Assembly: GCF_023716565.1 (NCBI RefSeq)
Contig: NZ_CP071848.1
Span: forward strand, 868,001 to 932,000
DNA from: Vibrio sp. SCSIO 43136
GTDB taxonomy: Bacteria; Pseudomonadota; Gammaproteobacteria; Enterobacterales; Vibrionaceae
Direction of reading: 5' to 3'
Length of the DNA stretch: 64,000 nucleotides
The translations under genes and the position numbers were made by a program. Of this stretch, positions 28,676 through 39,356 are shown piece by piece; position 1 is the first letter of the stretch; the number at the start of each line of letters is the position of its first letter. The notes beneath the pieces are model-generated. The model was not told the DNA's origin. It ran no database searches and worked only from the letters and a program-made list of their open reading frames with translations.

Positions 28676-30118
28676 TTAACGCAGTCCCAAGTAGGTTAAG
28701 AAGACATCCTCAACTTCAGCGGTGTAGTCATAGTACTGAGAAAACTTTATCCCTGAGAAATCTAAGACTTGTTGAATTGGCGTACCATTGCACTCACCAT
28801 TAGGCTCTAGGTGACTTCCATCAATATAACGGTAGACGCAGTTAGCGTATTGGTTGCCTTTCTCGTTAGATGCAATAAAGCGGATCTCTAGCTGATCTTT
28901 ATCGGTTTCTGGATCATAGTTAGAGCTTTCTTTTTTATACTGCAACACATTGATATTAATCTTTACTCTTTGCGGATATGCCGCTTCTGGTTGTACATTT
29001 CTTGGATGAACATCGTGATAGCTTTTATTCGATTCAAACTCAACGACATCAGCGTTTGAGAAATAATCAATTTTTGGAGTAATAGATGAGTCTAGCCATG
29101 TAGTTGCTAGTGGCTGCTTGTATTGGTTGTGATTACCGTATGCAATTGTAGTAACTTTGTGTTCATTAACGTCATAAGCTACTGACTTTCTGATGTAATA
29201 CATATGTGTTGCGGTAATTCCAAACTCAGTTGGTCCAGTGAGGGCTAGGTTGTCCCAAGCCAATATGGTGTTTCTGTTATTACTTTCGTCCCATTCACAT
29301 GGATTTACGATCATGCGACTTTTTGGTTCAGCAACCCAGGTTGGTGCGCATTCATCTTCTGGAACTGGCTCAACTATCACATCAATTGGTTCTACAATGA
29401 TGATGCCGTCAATCGGGTCAATGATCACTTCAATCGGTTCGATAATGACGTCTATCGGGGTGATGGCCTGCGCAGTGTCATTGAAAAAAGTCGTCGCCCA
29501 ATCAGTGGTCATCATTGATTGGATATCGTTGCGATACATTTTGATCATGGTGTCAGCATCGTAGTTAAAGTCTTCTATATTCTCGAGACTACTGCTGCAA
29601 ACTAGCTCACCTGCTTTAGGCATACAGTTAACTATGTTGGCGGTACTTCCTGATTCAACTAATTGATATTGAATCGAATCTACGTTGACACCAGAAGATG
29701 AGTATTGAATGGTAAGGTGATGAGTTCTCGGAATGGAGAAATCCAACACTTCCGCTTCAAAAGAGAACTTACTCTCTAACGGAAAATACTCAACATTGAC
29801 TTCATGATTCCCGTTAGCGTCATACTCACCCGCCACCATCTGGGATGCATAATAGTTTTGTGCTTCCAATGTGTTTAAGAAGTTTGCAGACTTAAGCTCC
29901 AGTGGTTTGATGCTATCGAAATCATGTTCTACGACTTCACGCTCTGAGCTAGGTTGATATCTTTTGATAACTTGACCATTGCTTTCGCTTTCTTCAACAA
30001 GCTCCCATTGGCTTGGGGAAGGTTGTTCAATTGGATCTGGACTGGAGTTGCTATCACTGCTGCAGCCATTAAGCAGCACAGAAATTGCGATTGAAACTAA
30101 AAGGTAGTTGCGCATCAT
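28676..30118 (-). CDS. hypothetical lipoprotein with Pro-Ile repeat
   Basis: 480 residues with a lipoprotein signal (VLLNGC lipobox near residue 19). Residues about 218-252 form a low-complexity repeat of Ile/Val/Pro/Asp/Glu, four tandem units of the form PIDVIIEP, of which IDVIIEPIEVIIDPID is part. The rest has no family I recognise; a Cys pair is present near each end (CSSSLEN; CVYRY ... CNG). It is likely surface-located or periplasmic. Upstream is an AT-rich stretch of 287 bp shared with the chemoreceptor gene. Confidence 0.75.
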   Translation of the reverse strand: MMRNYLLVSIAISVLLNGCSSDSNSSPDPIEQPSPSQWELVEESESNGQVIKRYQPSSEREVVEHDFDSIKPLELKSANFLNTLEAQNYYASQMVAGEYDANGNHEVNVEYFPLESKFSFEAEVLDFSIPRTHHLTIQYSSSGVNVDSIQYQLVESGSTANIVNCMPKAGELVCSSSLENIEDFNYDADTMIKMYRNDIQSMMTTDWATTFFNDTAQAITPIDVIIEPIEVIIDPIDGIIIVEPIDVIVEPVPEDECAPTWVAEPKSRMIVNPCEWDESNNRNTILAWDNLALTGPTEFGITATHMYYIRKSVAYDVNEHKVTTIAYGNHNQYKQPLATTWLDSSITPKIDYFSNADVVEFESNKSYHDVHPRNVQPEAAYPQRVKININVLQYKKESSNYDPETDKDQLEIRFIASNEKGNQYANCVYRYIDGSHLEPNGECNGTPIQQVLDFSGIKFSQYYDYTAEVEDVFLTYLGLR

Positions 30119-30405
30119 CCCCTCTCATAAAGTGATGTGTATCCGCATGTCGACCACAAGCTTTAGACGAATCCCTGTGTAAAGTCGTTGAAACAGTAGG
30201 ATAGTGACTGAATTAAATTGACAGGATGAATAATATAAAAGCGAGTAATTAAATTCTGTTCTTTGGGGAACAGTTAATGGGGTAGATGGCGGGTTAATTG
30301 ATAATTGTTATGGTCCAAATTGTATGGAACCAAGTTTCAAAAGAGCTTCATCGAAAAGCAGGTAACTGTTTCATTGTGTACTAAATTGAATGTAGGGACA
30401 CCTCA

Positions 30406-32049
30406 ATGGAGCATGCAATGTTTAGTTTTCTGTCGCAAAGTATTCGTTTAAAACTCTCTTCTACACTTGGGTTATTGTTAGCCTCTTTATTGGTGGTATT
30501 TGCCGCGTTTAGCTTCATGACCAGCTCATTGACCTCTGGTTTGAACCTCTTTGGTCAGACTTATATGCCGGCGCTTTCTGACATTTTAAATGCTGACAGA
30601 GACCTGTACCAAGCGAGGGTAGCTCAAATGAGTTACCTCAGTGATGGAAGGAGTGAAGAGGATAAAGCCTCCTATGAAGAAAATGCACAACAAGCACTTG
30701 ATAGGATGAATCACTACCTTTCTTACATGCAGTCGTCTCCAGAAATCCTTTCCAAGCTAAGGAGTTTCCAGTCAACTTTTGACAATTGGCATAGCTCTTC
30801 TCAACAGTTTTTTACCCTCGCTCAGCAAGGGAAACTAGAGCAAGCAAAAGCATTACTAAATGGACCTAATGAGCAACAGTTTGGTCAGCTACGAGACCTT
30901 TACGATGTTGCTGGTGAAGCACTGGACACGTTATCGAATCAAACCATTGTTGAGTTGGAAGCGCAGACTGCCAAGGAGCAGTGGCTATTATTGGTTTTTG
31001 TTGTAGTTGTGGCGGTAGTATCTTCACTATTGACTTATTTTGTGCCGAAAGTGTTAGTCAGCGGCATGCAGCAATTGACTGACCGAGTGCATGAAATAAG
31101 TGAAGGTGATGGTGATCTCACCCTGCGTATTGATTCCAAACGAAAGGATGAACTGGGCCACCTAGCCAATGCATTCGACCAATTTGTCATCAAGCTGCAA
31201 GGCATCATTACGGGGATCAGTGACAACACTCATACCTTGAGCCAATCGGCTGATGAGCTCAATGAAACCTACGGCCGAGGGCAAGCGTTAACTAATGAAA
31301 CTAGCCATGGCATCGACATGATTGCCACAGCAGTTAACGAGTTCAGTGTGTCGGTAAAAGAGGTCGCACAATATGCGGAAAATGCCGCTCACTTGTCGAA
31401 TTCTACAGTAACGGTGACTAAAGATGGCGGCAAACTCATTGAGCAATCGGTAACAGGTGTGCACCAGTTGTCAGAGTCCATCAGTAATGCAAGTACGGTT
31501 ATTCAACAGCTAGAAGCTGAATCTCAGAATATTGTCTCTGTGCTCGATGTGATTCGTAATATTGCTGAGCAAACTAACCTCTTGGCACTTAATGCGGCGA
31601 TAGAAGCCGCTAGGGCTGGCGAGCAAGGACGTGGTTTTGCGGTCGTGGCAGATGAGGTTCGTTCACTTGCAAGTAAAACTCAGCAATCGACGGAAGAGAT
31701 CCAAAAAATGATCGATGCCCTCCAGCAAGGGGTGAAACAAGCGGTAGACTCGATTGAAGATGGTGCGAGCAAAGTGGAAGGCTCTGTAGAAGTCGCGGAA
31801 AATACCAAGGCACTGTTTGACCAAATCCAGTCTGCGACGATAGAAGTCAATGATATGGCTACTCAAATTGCCGCTGCAACGGAGGAACAGAGCACTACAT
31901 CTGAAGACATTAATTCAAACTTGGTTCAACTAAATGATCAGAACCAACGCAGTAAACAATTGTCGAGCGAGATTCAAGAAGTGTCTGAAAGTGTTAATCA
32001 ATTGTCGAGCAAACTGAGCTTAGACATCGGTCAGTTTTCAGTAAGATAA
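30406..32049 (+). CDS. methyl-accepting chemotaxis protein
   Basis: 547 residues. Two membrane helices (about 15-35 and 192-210) flank a periplasmic four-helix-like sensor; HAMP follows (about 212-265), then the signalling domain with the hairpin tip [21 protein letters not shown] near 385-405. The ATG at 30406 has AGGGA 7 bp upstream; a second in-frame ATG at 30418 is possible. Ligand unknown. Alone on the + strand, divergent from the lipoprotein. Confidence 0.9.
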   Translation: MEHAMFSFLSQSIRLKLSSTLGLLLASLLVVFAAFSFMTSSLTSGLNLFGQTYMPALSDILNADRDLYQARVAQMSYLSDGRSEEDKASYEENAQQALDRMNHYLSYMQSSPEILSKLRSFQSTFDNWHSSSQQFFTLAQQGKLEQAKALLNGPNEQQFGQLRDLYDVAGEALDTLSNQTIVELEAQTAKEQWLLLVFVVVVAVVSSLLTYFVPKVLVSGMQQLTDRVHEISEGDGDLTLRIDSKRKDELGHLANAFDQFVIKLQGIITGISDNTHTLSQSADELNETYGRGQALTNETSHGIDMIATAVNEFSVSVKEVAQYAENAAHLSNSTVTVTKDGGKLIEQSVTGVHQLSESISNASTVIQQLEAESQNIVSVLDVIRNIAEQTNLLALNAAIEAARAGEQGRGFAVVADEVRSLASKTQQSTEEIQKMIDALQQGVKQAVDSIEDGASKVEGSVEVAENTKALFDQIQSATIEVNDMATQIAAATEEQSTTSEDINSNLVQLNDQNQRSKQLSSEIQEVSESVNQLSSKLSLDIGQFSVR

Positions 32050-32058
32050 CATTGAGTT

Positions 32059-32101
32059 TAACGACCTCCTTGATAATGGTTTTGCCAAAAACAAGGAGGT
32101 T
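32059..32101 (+). terminator. candidate terminator after the chemoreceptor
   Basis: GACCTCCTTG / CAAGGAGGTTC with a 20-nt loop and a weak T content. Only partly convincing. Confidence 0.4.
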
Positions 32102-32119
32102 CACAGCAAGTCGATATAG

Positions 32120-32803
32120 TTACCACTCGATCGCATTAAACTGATAATCAAAAAACTGACCGCTGTGTTGCATATTGCTCGTCTCGATCACATGCATTAA
32201 GCCTTTTGCTGAAGTGTTGGTATCGATTAGTGCATTCGGCCCGCCCATTTGTGTTTGTACCCAGCCAGGATGGAGGGCAAGCACTTTATATCCTTGCAAA
32301 CTTAAATCGTTGTGTAAGCTTTTTACCACGGAATTAAGTGCAGCTTTTGAAGAGCGATAGATATAACCTCCGCCGGAGGTATTTTCAGTCATGCTACCTA
32401 CTTTTGATGATAAACAGGCGATGGTCTTAATCGGGCTATTGGCCATGTTGTCGGTAAGTGCCTCTATCAATTTGAGCGGGGCAATGGTGTTGACTTCAAA
32501 GACTTTGCGCCACTCTTCCACATCGGTGTTTCCCAGTCCATAGCCTTTTGGCCCATAGTAGCCTGCGTTATTGATCAAAAGGTCTAAATTCCCCAGCTCT
32601 TTGGATAAAGAGTCCAGACGGGAATAGTCTGTGATTTCAAATGAGATAAGTTGAAGATTCGAATATTTGTCGGCTAACTCAATAAGCGCCTTTGAGCTTG
32701 ATGAGTCTCGGTAGGTTGCACTGACCTTGTGGCCCGCCTCTAAATAATGTTGGGTAAGAGCATATCCGATGCCGCGGTTGGCGCCCGTAATGAAAACATG
32801 CAT
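32120..32803 (-). CDS. SDR family oxidoreductase
   Basis: About 227 residues. A Rossmann start MHVFITGANRGIGYALTQ (TGxxxGxG motif intact), NNAG motif (LLINNAGYYG near 82-91) and catalytic YRSSK (about 148-152) all present, so it should be an active dehydrogenase/reductase. The start ATG at 32803 is chosen because the fold begins there. It lies 4 bp after the GGDEF-EAL gene stop on the same strand, so the two are probably co-transcribed. Substrate unknown. Confidence 0.85.
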   Translation of the reverse strand: MHVFITGANRGIGYALTQHYLEAGHKVSATYRDSSSSKALIELADKYSNLQLISFEITDYSRLDSLSKELGNLDLLINNAGYYGPKGYGLGNTDVEEWRKVFEVNTIAPLKLIEALTDNMANSPIKTIACLSSKVGSMTENTSGGGYIYRSSKAALNSVVKSLHNDLSLQGYKVLALHPGWVQTQMGGPNALIDTNTSAKGLMHVIETSNMQHSGQFFDYQFNAIEW

Positions 32804-32807
32804 AAGG

Positions 32808-35800
32808 TTATTCCGTTGTCGCAAGTGAAGCAGTAGACGCTACTTTAGCCAAATCCGCCTGCTGGAGGAAGTGGGTTGGTAAGTCTGACAATGGCATCGG
32901 TTTGGCAAACAGGTAGCCTTGCGAATAATCACACGACATCTCCGCCAGTATTTTTGCCTGTTGGCAAGTTTCGACACCTTCTGCCGTCACTTTATGGCCG
33001 AATGCGTGGCACATCGTGATGATTGAGTGAACCATGGTTCGGCTGGCATCATCGTGGTTGAGCTCGGAGATGAAGGAGCGATCAATCTTAACTTCATTGA
33101 GTGGTAATTGCTTGAGTAAAGAAAGGGAAGAGTATCCAGTACCAAAGTCATCCAGAGCTATTTTTACGCCTGCATTCGCAAGATATTGCAGGTTTTCTAA
33201 TGCGTACTTTTCATCTTCGATGATGCAGCTCTCTGTCACTTCAAAACAAAAACGCTCTGGTGGCAGGTCGTACATGAGTATCGTTTGCAGGGCTTCTTGA
33301 GCATATCGAGGTTGGCATAATTGTCTTGGGCTGACGTTAATCGATACCTGGCAAAGGCTTTTCATTGCTGGGTGGCTTAAGTCAACACATACCTTGTTTA
33401 AGACAAAATTGCCAAGCCGCCCAATCAGTCCAGTTTCTTCAGCTACTGGAATGAACTCGGCGGGAGACAAAATGCCTTTGGCTTTCGAGTGCCAACGTAC
33501 CAGAGCTTCTGCGCCAATCGGCTGCATGTTTTGAGTGCAATATTGAGGTTGATACCACACCTCAAGCTCGCCTTTATCTAGTGCTTTGATTAGGGCCTGC
33601 TCGATGGAGATGGTTTGGTGGCTCTCTCTCTCCATATCATTTTTGTAGAAAGTTAACTGGCGAGAACGATATTGTTTGGCGCGATACATCGCTATGTCGG
33701 CATTTTTGACCAACTCTTCGCTGTGCGTTGCGTCTTGAGGGTAAAGTGCAATACCCAAACATCCTTGTCCATGTACTTCTACATTCGGCAAGTGCAGCGG
33801 GGCTTCTACCACTTTGAGTATTTGAGAGGCGATCTCTCGAGCTTGCGCTGGATGGTCGATAGGGCACATAAATAAGAACTCATCCCCACCAAGGCGAGCA
33901 CAGATATCTTGTTGGCGCATGACCTTTTTTAATCGATTCGCTACATGGCATAGCAGTGCGTCACCGACATGATGGCCATAGGTGTCGTTAATCAGCTTAA
34001 AACGGTTAAGGTCCATCAACATGATTGCCAGCTTTTGCTCTGGATGGTCAGCAATCGTGGTCTGCAGTTTTTCCATTACCATGCGGCGGTTCGGTACACC
34101 GGTTAAAGCATCGTAATACGCCATGTGATGGATTTTGTCGGCAGATTCTTTTTGGGCGGTGACATCGGTCATAGAACCAATCAAACGCACCGGACGTCCC
34201 GAGTCGTCTCGAATGGCCGAGCCATTTATCTGTAGCCACAAGTATTTGCCATCTTGGCGGCGAGCTCTAAAGCTGCCTTTAAATGGCGTATTCTCCAAAA
34301 TATGGTCAGAGATACCTTGTTCTAACTGCTCCAAATCGTCGGGATGCACTCTATCGAATAATTGATCGCATGCGATAGAGTTTTTGCCTTCCACTTCGGT
34401 CAGTTTGAGCATGTCTAGTAAGCGGCTATTCCAATTTAGGATATTGGTAGTGAGGTCCCAATCCCAAATCCCGTCATTGGAGGTTTTTGACACCACTTGT
34501 AGCTGATTGAGTAGGGATTGGGAATCTTGCTGGCGTTTTTGAGAGGTTTCCAGCAGCGCATCGCGCTCCATAAACAGCGATAGCATATCTAAGTAATAGT
34601 TATGCATCGCATATTCGCTGGTGGTCGCGCTGCACGCTAAATTGTCGATATGGCCAATCACCTGCCACTGATCGGTTTCCCCGTTACAAATTGGGATCAA
34701 GGTGGTTAGGCTATGTCGCGGCATCGAAAGCTGAGCGATTTGGTGAGGAGGAAATCGGCCAATGTCGCAGCGCACCGGTTTGGTGAGCTTTTCAGGGTAG
34801 CTTGCCCCTTTCTCTGCAATATGGCTAATGTTGCAGCGTTGTCCTTTGACATTGGTAATGCACGCCCAGGCCATCGATGCGTTGTACAAGCCTGGTAAAT
34901 TCAATAAAGAGTCAAAACCAGACTTAGCCTGCGAGTATAACGCTTCAAACATTTCTGCTGGGGAGCGCTCACTCTTGTGCACCAACTGCTGCCTCACACT
35001 ACCTGTTTGCTCCAGTAACTGCTGCTCAGAGATGTCAGCGCCGCATGAGCTTCTCACCACTAATTGCTGGGGAATATGTTTTGGCTGTGGATCAAATTGA
35101 TCGCCGCCAAGACGCTCCAATAATCGAGAGATCGCTTGTGTTGTGAGTGCCTCGAGCTGTTGGTCAATACTGGTGAGTGTTGGTGCGTGGTTAGCACCAA
35201 GAAAAATATTGTCTACCCCGACAATAGCCAAATCTTCAGGCACATTGATGCCGTTCTGGTTGAGCTTTTCGATCATACCGATGGCGTTGTGATCGGTGGC
35301 GCAGATGATCGCAGTGCAGCGACTGTTCTTATTCGAATACTGCTTAGCCGCTTCTCGGCCACCTGACAAGGAGGCGTCGGAGACATTAAATAACTGCGCC
35401 GAGTCGAACTCTCGACCCGCATTTTTAAGCTGCATTTGGAAGGACTTAAATCGGATCCGAATGTCGTTGATCGAGAGATCACCACAAAAGCCAATCTCTG
35501 TATGGCCCTTGCTTTGCAACCATTGGTAGAGCAGGGCAATACCATGGCTTTGGTCGCTGTATATTTGCTCTACTTTAAGTGGGGCGTAACTGGCACCAAT
35601 GGACATGACAGGAATACCCCGGTTAATCGATTCTGCCACCAATTTTGCTGAAGCGCAGTGGTGTACAACCAGCAGGGCATCGATTTGAGAGAAACTGGCT
35701 CCGAGCTCAAGATCCCCATTGTGACCTGCTCGCACAATCACGAGATTGAATTGATGTTGAATCGCAAGCTCGCGCAAAGTTGCGGTTATCTCCCCCATGT

Positions 35801-35873
35801 AGAAACCACTGACCATAGGGAGTATCGCCCCAATGGTAGGAAAAGTGGGGTGATGAGGGGGGTGTGCTGCCAT
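32808..35873 (-). CDS. LacI-type sensor, PAS, GGDEF-EAL protein
   Basis: About 1021 residues. Residues about 10-285 resemble a LacI/PBP1-type ligand-binding domain (GAILPMVSGFYMGEI..., GIDxxEDLAIVGVDNIF, LTSIDQQ) without the N-terminal DNA-binding helices. There follows a linker and PAS region (WDWDLTTNILNW, about 455-580), a GGDEF domain with intact RLGGDEF (about 661-665) and an EAL domain with EALVRW (about 788) plus DDFGTGYSSL and EGVET. Both catalytic halves look complete, so cyclic-di-GMP synthesis and breakdown are possible. The ATG at 35873 has AAGGAT about 7 bp upstream. A ligand-sensing regulator is the likely role. Confidence 0.85.
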   Translation of the reverse strand: MAAHPPHHPTFPTIGAILPMVSGFYMGEITATLRELAIQHQFNLVIVRAGHNGDLELGASFSQIDALLVVHHCASAKLVAESINRGIPVMSIGASYAPLKVEQIYSDQSHGIALLYQWLQSKGHTEIGFCGDLSINDIRIRFKSFQMQLKNAGREFDSAQLFNVSDASLSGGREAAKQYSNKNSRCTAIICATDHNAIGMIEKLNQNGINVPEDLAIVGVDNIFLGANHAPTLTSIDQQLEALTTQAISRLLERLGGDQFDPQPKHIPQQLVVRSSCGADISEQQLLEQTGSVRQQLVHKSERSPAEMFEALYSQAKSGFDSLLNLPGLYNASMAWACITNVKGQRCNISHIAEKGASYPEKLTKPVRCDIGRFPPHQIAQLSMPRHSLTTLIPICNGETDQWQVIGHIDNLACSATTSEYAMHNYYLDMLSLFMERDALLETSQKRQQDSQSLLNQLQVVSKTSNDGIWDWDLTTNILNWNSRLLDMLKLTEVEGKNSIACDQLFDRVHPDDLEQLEQGISDHILENTPFKGSFRARRQDGKYLWLQINGSAIRDDSGRPVRLIGSMTDVTAQKESADKIHHMAYYDALTGVPNRRMVMEKLQTTIADHPEQKLAIMLMDLNRFKLINDTYGHHVGDALLCHVANRLKKVMRQQDICARLGGDEFLFMCPIDHPAQAREIASQILKVVEAPLHLPNVEVHGQGCLGIALYPQDATHSEELVKNADIAMYRAKQYRSRQLTFYKNDMERESHQTISIEQALIKALDKGELEVWYQPQYCTQNMQPIGAEALVRWHSKAKGILSPAEFIPVAEETGLIGRLGNFVLNKVCVDLSHPAMKSLCQVSINVSPRQLCQPRYAQEALQTILMYDLPPERFCFEVTESCIIEDEKYALENLQYLANAGVKIALDDFGTGYSSLSLLKQLPLNEVKIDRSFISELNHDDASRTMVHSIITMCHAFGHKVTAEGVETCQQAKILAEMSCDYSQGYLFAKPMPLSDLPTHFLQQADLAKVASTASLATTE

Positions 35874-36070
35874 TGCAAAAATCCTTAAAGCCGACGTCCT
35901 GTCACCCACGTAAGATATACCGAATGGATAGCTGATAAGAGTAACAGTGAGCTAAATTGTTAACTAAACCTCAATCGGTGCAGTAACCATCAAGTTGTAT
36001 ATAAAATTGCGCGACGGCTTTGAAGGCCAATATGGTAGGATTGTTACTCGTTTGTTTGATTTGTTTAAAA

Positions 36071-36976
36071 ATGCTGCCTGTTGTCTACCACCCTATTTAC
36101 TCTTGTTTAGAGCTTCCCGAAAATCATCGCTATCCCATCAATAAGTACCGACTGTTGTACCAAGCGGCGATCAAGCGTTGGCCGAATATGGACTGGAAAA
36201 CCCCTAAGCCTTTGAATATTGATCAAGTAAAAACGGTGCATGATCCTAGTTATATCGATGCACTTTTTTCTGGCCAACTACCCGGTGCCAAAATGCGTAG
36301 GATTGGCTTCCCTTGGAGCGAGGCGTTAATCGAGAGGACCTTGACCTCTGCGGCGGGCACGGTGTTGGCCGTCCAGTGTGCGATTGAACAAGGGGTGGGG
36401 CTTCACCTTAGTGGTGGTTATCATCACGCACATCGTGATCTAGGCATGGGTTTTTGTTTGATAAATGACCTTGTCATCGCAGCAGATGAAGCATTAAAGC
36501 ACCCGAATGTTGATAAAGTACTGATTGTGGATGCGGACGTACATCAAGGTGATGGAAGTGCGACATTGTGCCAAGAGCGAGATGACATCATCACGCTATC
36601 TTTACACAGTGAAAAGAACTTTCCCGCTCGCAAACCCGACTCAGATATCGATATAGCTTTGCCTAACGGGTGTGACGATGTGCAGTACCTTGATAACTTT
36701 CAATCGGTTGTTGCACTCGCAGTATCACTCCATCAACCCGACGTGATCCTATACGATGCAGGAGTGGATGTGCATTGTGACGATGAGCTTGGCTACCTAA
36801 ATCTCTCTACTTCAGGTTTATATAGCCGTGACCACTGGCTGTTTTCCCATGCCAAACAAAAAGAAATTCCAATCGCTGCGGTGATCGGTGGCGGCTATCG
36901 ACGCAATGAAGAGCAATTGGTTGAGTTACACATGCAGCTCATCAAGGCCGCATTAGCGGTGTTTTCACCTACCTAA
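36071..36976 (+). CDS. histone deacetylase superfamily protein
   Basis: About 301 residues of the acetoin-utilisation/HDAC fold. Zinc and catalytic motifs are GGYHHAHRDLGMGFC (His-His pair) near 116-130, VDADVHQGDG (about 153) and DAGVDVH (about 232). It most resembles the class IV-type (HDAC11-like) bacterial enzymes. It is a deacetylase of unknown substrate. The frame opens 17 codons upstream, but the family starts at MLPVVYHP; a strong ribosome site is not obvious. Divergent from the GGDEF-EAL gene. Confidence 0.82.
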   Translation: MLPVVYHPIYSCLELPENHRYPINKYRLLYQAAIKRWPNMDWKTPKPLNIDQVKTVHDPSYIDALFSGQLPGAKMRRIGFPWSEALIERTLTSAAGTVLAVQCAIEQGVGLHLSGGYHHAHRDLGMGFCLINDLVIAADEALKHPNVDKVLIVDADVHQGDGSATLCQERDDIITLSLHSEKNFPARKPDSDIDIALPNGCDDVQYLDNFQSVVALAVSLHQPDVILYDAGVDVHCDDELGYLNLSTSGLYSRDHWLFSHAKQKEIPIAAVIGGGYRRNEEQLVELHMQLIKAALAVFSPT

Positions 36977-37216
36977 TGGACAAGTTTCAGTGGTTATTTC
37001 TGGATGAGTTCACGGTTTGTGTGGAAATTAATCAACTGGTTTATTATTCGTAGCGTTCAATAATGAGACAGTGGTAATATTTGGTATGGAAATGCAATAA
37101 AAGCCTTTAATGTGGCGGATTTACCTGACTGCCCTACCATTTGTTGATAGCTCTCACTTTTCATTGCACCCCCTACAAATAGCTTATTTCAAAGGATTGA
37201 TAATCGGTGGCTATAT

Positions 37217-39265
37217 ATGATGTTTAAACACCTGCGCTTAAGTACCAAACTCTTAGTCGGCTTCTCTATACCTATTTTGGCCATTTTACTGCTTTCGTTT
37301 TTGGCTAACTCATCGATAAAAAGCCTGCTCAAAGTTAACAGCACGCTCACCAGTGATATGGAAATGGTGACTGAAGTCAGTACGATACAAACCGCTATGC
37401 TCGAAATGGAATCTGGGATGCGAGGATTCTTGATTTCAGGTAAAGAGAGCTTTTTGCAGCGCTATCAGCAAGGGCAGCAGGCTTTTGATCAGCAAATTAC
37501 TGATTTGAAAAGTGCGTATGCCGGCAATGCCGAGCAGCTTGCTCGAGTTGAAAAAATAGAACAGTTAGAGCGAGTTTGGGTGAAAGAAACCGCCAAACCG
37601 CAAATTGAAATGCGTCATGAAGTCGCAAGGGGTGAAGCTGCGACCGAGCGTTACTTTGAATTGTCTAGTCGAGACCTAGGGCCTAAGACGATTTCTGAGT
37701 TTCGTGCCATCATGGCTGAGATGTCAGCTGAGTTTGATGAGCTTTATGACCGAGATGGTTATGAACTGCAAAATGGTGTGTTAATGGCCGTCATTAACCA
37801 AGAAACAGGTCAACGTGGTTTCTTGTTATCTGGTGATGAAAAAGCGCTCGCTCCTTATCAACAAGGCCAGAAAGATTTAGAGGAAAAAGCGGCGGCATTA
37901 AAAGAGCACCTAGAAGGGGTTTATTACGATGGTGCTGCGTTATTGAAGAAATTGGATAATGCGCTCGCTATCGCGGCTAAATGGCGTAAAGATGCGGCTC
38001 AGCCGGAGATAGATGCTCGTCATGCAATGAATAAAGTCACGACCACCTTGGATGACTTAACGGATTTCATCGAGCAAGGCAGTGGTGAGCGCAATATGTT
38101 GGCAATCGTTCAAGTTATCGAACAGTTGATCGCAATTGAAAGCCAGAACGTCGCACAACAGCAAGCTGAAGCGGCGAGCTCGGCGGAATCGGCCTCTTCT
38201 ATTGGTGCTACGGTTGCTGTGATCTCTTTATTGCTGGTGGGTTATATGACTTACTGGATTATCAGAGAGGTATTACAGCAGGTTGGTGGTGAGCCTTTGG
38301 AAATTGCTACTCATACCAAGCAAGTAGCGCAAGGGGACCTCTCTAGTCACGTAGAAGTGAAGAAATACCACAACAGTATTTTTGCATCGATTGCGACGAT
38401 GACATCGCAACTTCGTTCGACCATTTCACAAGTGATGCAGGCCACCCAGTCCCAAACACAAGCAGCGGAATCGTTAGCTGTGATTGCCGATCAAACCAAC
38501 CGCAATGTACAAAGCCAAATTCACTCAGTGGACCAGGTGACAGCTGCCATTGATGAAATGCAAATTACGGCCTCTTCCGTGGCTGATAGTGCCGCCAACG
38601 CTGCGAGTTCGGCGAATCAAGCGGACCAATTAGTGAAGCTGGGGTCAAACAAAGCCGACAGTGCGGCTAATGGGGTGACTAGTTTGGCTGATAGTTTGAA
38701 TAACACCTCTAGCCAAATCCAAGATCTCGCTTCTAGTGCCGATGATATTTCTAATATCCTGAACGTGATTAAAGGCATCGCCGACCAAACTAACTTGCTG
38801 GCATTGAATGCCGCAATTGAAGCGGCGAGGGCAGGTGAGCAAGGACGAGGTTTTGCTGTGGTTGCAGATGAGGTACGAGCACTAGCGAAGAGCACTCAGG
38901 ACTCCACCATCGAAATTGAAGGCATGATCTCTAAAGTGCAAGAGCAGGCACAAAGCTCGGTAGAGTCGATGACACAAGGCCAAAGCCAAGCTAGCCAGAT
39001 TGTAGATCTGACCCACGAGGTTAATGATGCTCTAACAGATATCGAAAAAATGGTGGCGGACATTACTGATCTAACAAACCAAATTGCCAGCGCCGCTGAG
39101 CAGCAAAGTATTGCTTCAAAAGAGGTGGGTAATCGCTCAGAAGAGATCCGTGCACAATCGATGCAAACTGGGGAAGGCGCAGAAGCAATCGCTAAGTCTA
39201 CCCAAGACCTCAAACAGCTCTCTTCACAGTTGCAACAAGAGATGGCGTACTTCAAGATTCAATAA
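37217..39265 (+). CDS. methyl-accepting chemotaxis protein with CHASE3-like domain
   Basis: 682 residues. N-terminal helix (about 12-32), then a tandem CHASE3-type sensor: [24 protein letters not shown] (about 58-80) and a second half [23 protein letters not shown] (about 195-217). A second membrane helix lies about 335-352, then HAMP-like and the signalling tip [21 protein letters not shown] near 520. The internal repeat is visible. Start Met pair MMFKHLRLS. Ligand unknown. Confidence 0.88.
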   Translation: MMFKHLRLSTKLLVGFSIPILAILLLSFLANSSIKSLLKVNSTLTSDMEMVTEVSTIQTAMLEMESGMRGFLISGKESFLQRYQQGQQAFDQQITDLKSAYAGNAEQLARVEKIEQLERVWVKETAKPQIEMRHEVARGEAATERYFELSSRDLGPKTISEFRAIMAEMSAEFDELYDRDGYELQNGVLMAVINQETGQRGFLLSGDEKALAPYQQGQKDLEEKAAALKEHLEGVYYDGAALLKKLDNALAIAAKWRKDAAQPEIDARHAMNKVTTTLDDLTDFIEQGSGERNMLAIVQVIEQLIAIESQNVAQQQAEAASSAESASSIGATVAVISLLLVGYMTYWIIREVLQQVGGEPLEIATHTKQVAQGDLSSHVEVKKYHNSIFASIATMTSQLRSTISQVMQATQSQTQAAESLAVIADQTNRNVQSQIHSVDQVTAAIDEMQITASSVADSAANAASSANQADQLVKLGSNKADSAANGVTSLADSLNNTSSQIQDLASSADDISNILNVIKGIADQTNLLALNAAIEAARAGEQGRGFAVVADEVRALAKSTQDSTIEIEGMISKVQEQAQSSVESMTQGQSQASQIVDLTHEVNDALTDIEKMVADITDLTNQIASAAEQQSIASKEVGNRSEEIRAQSMQTGEGAEAIAKSTQDLKQLSSQLQQEMAYFKIQ

Positions 39266-39283
39266 ATCTGTGCGGCTAAAAAC

Positions 39284-39316
39284 AAAGCCCCAATAACTCA
39301 TGTTATTGGGGCTTTT
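39284..39316. terminator. bidirectional terminator between chemoreceptor and porin genes
   Basis: AAAGCCCCAATAAC / GTTATTGGGGCTTT stem with a 4-nt loop, A and T runs on both sides. Confidence 0.9.
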
Positions 39317-39356
39317 ACTATTTGTGTGGCTGTTTTATGTCGCTGCAAAAAATGGC

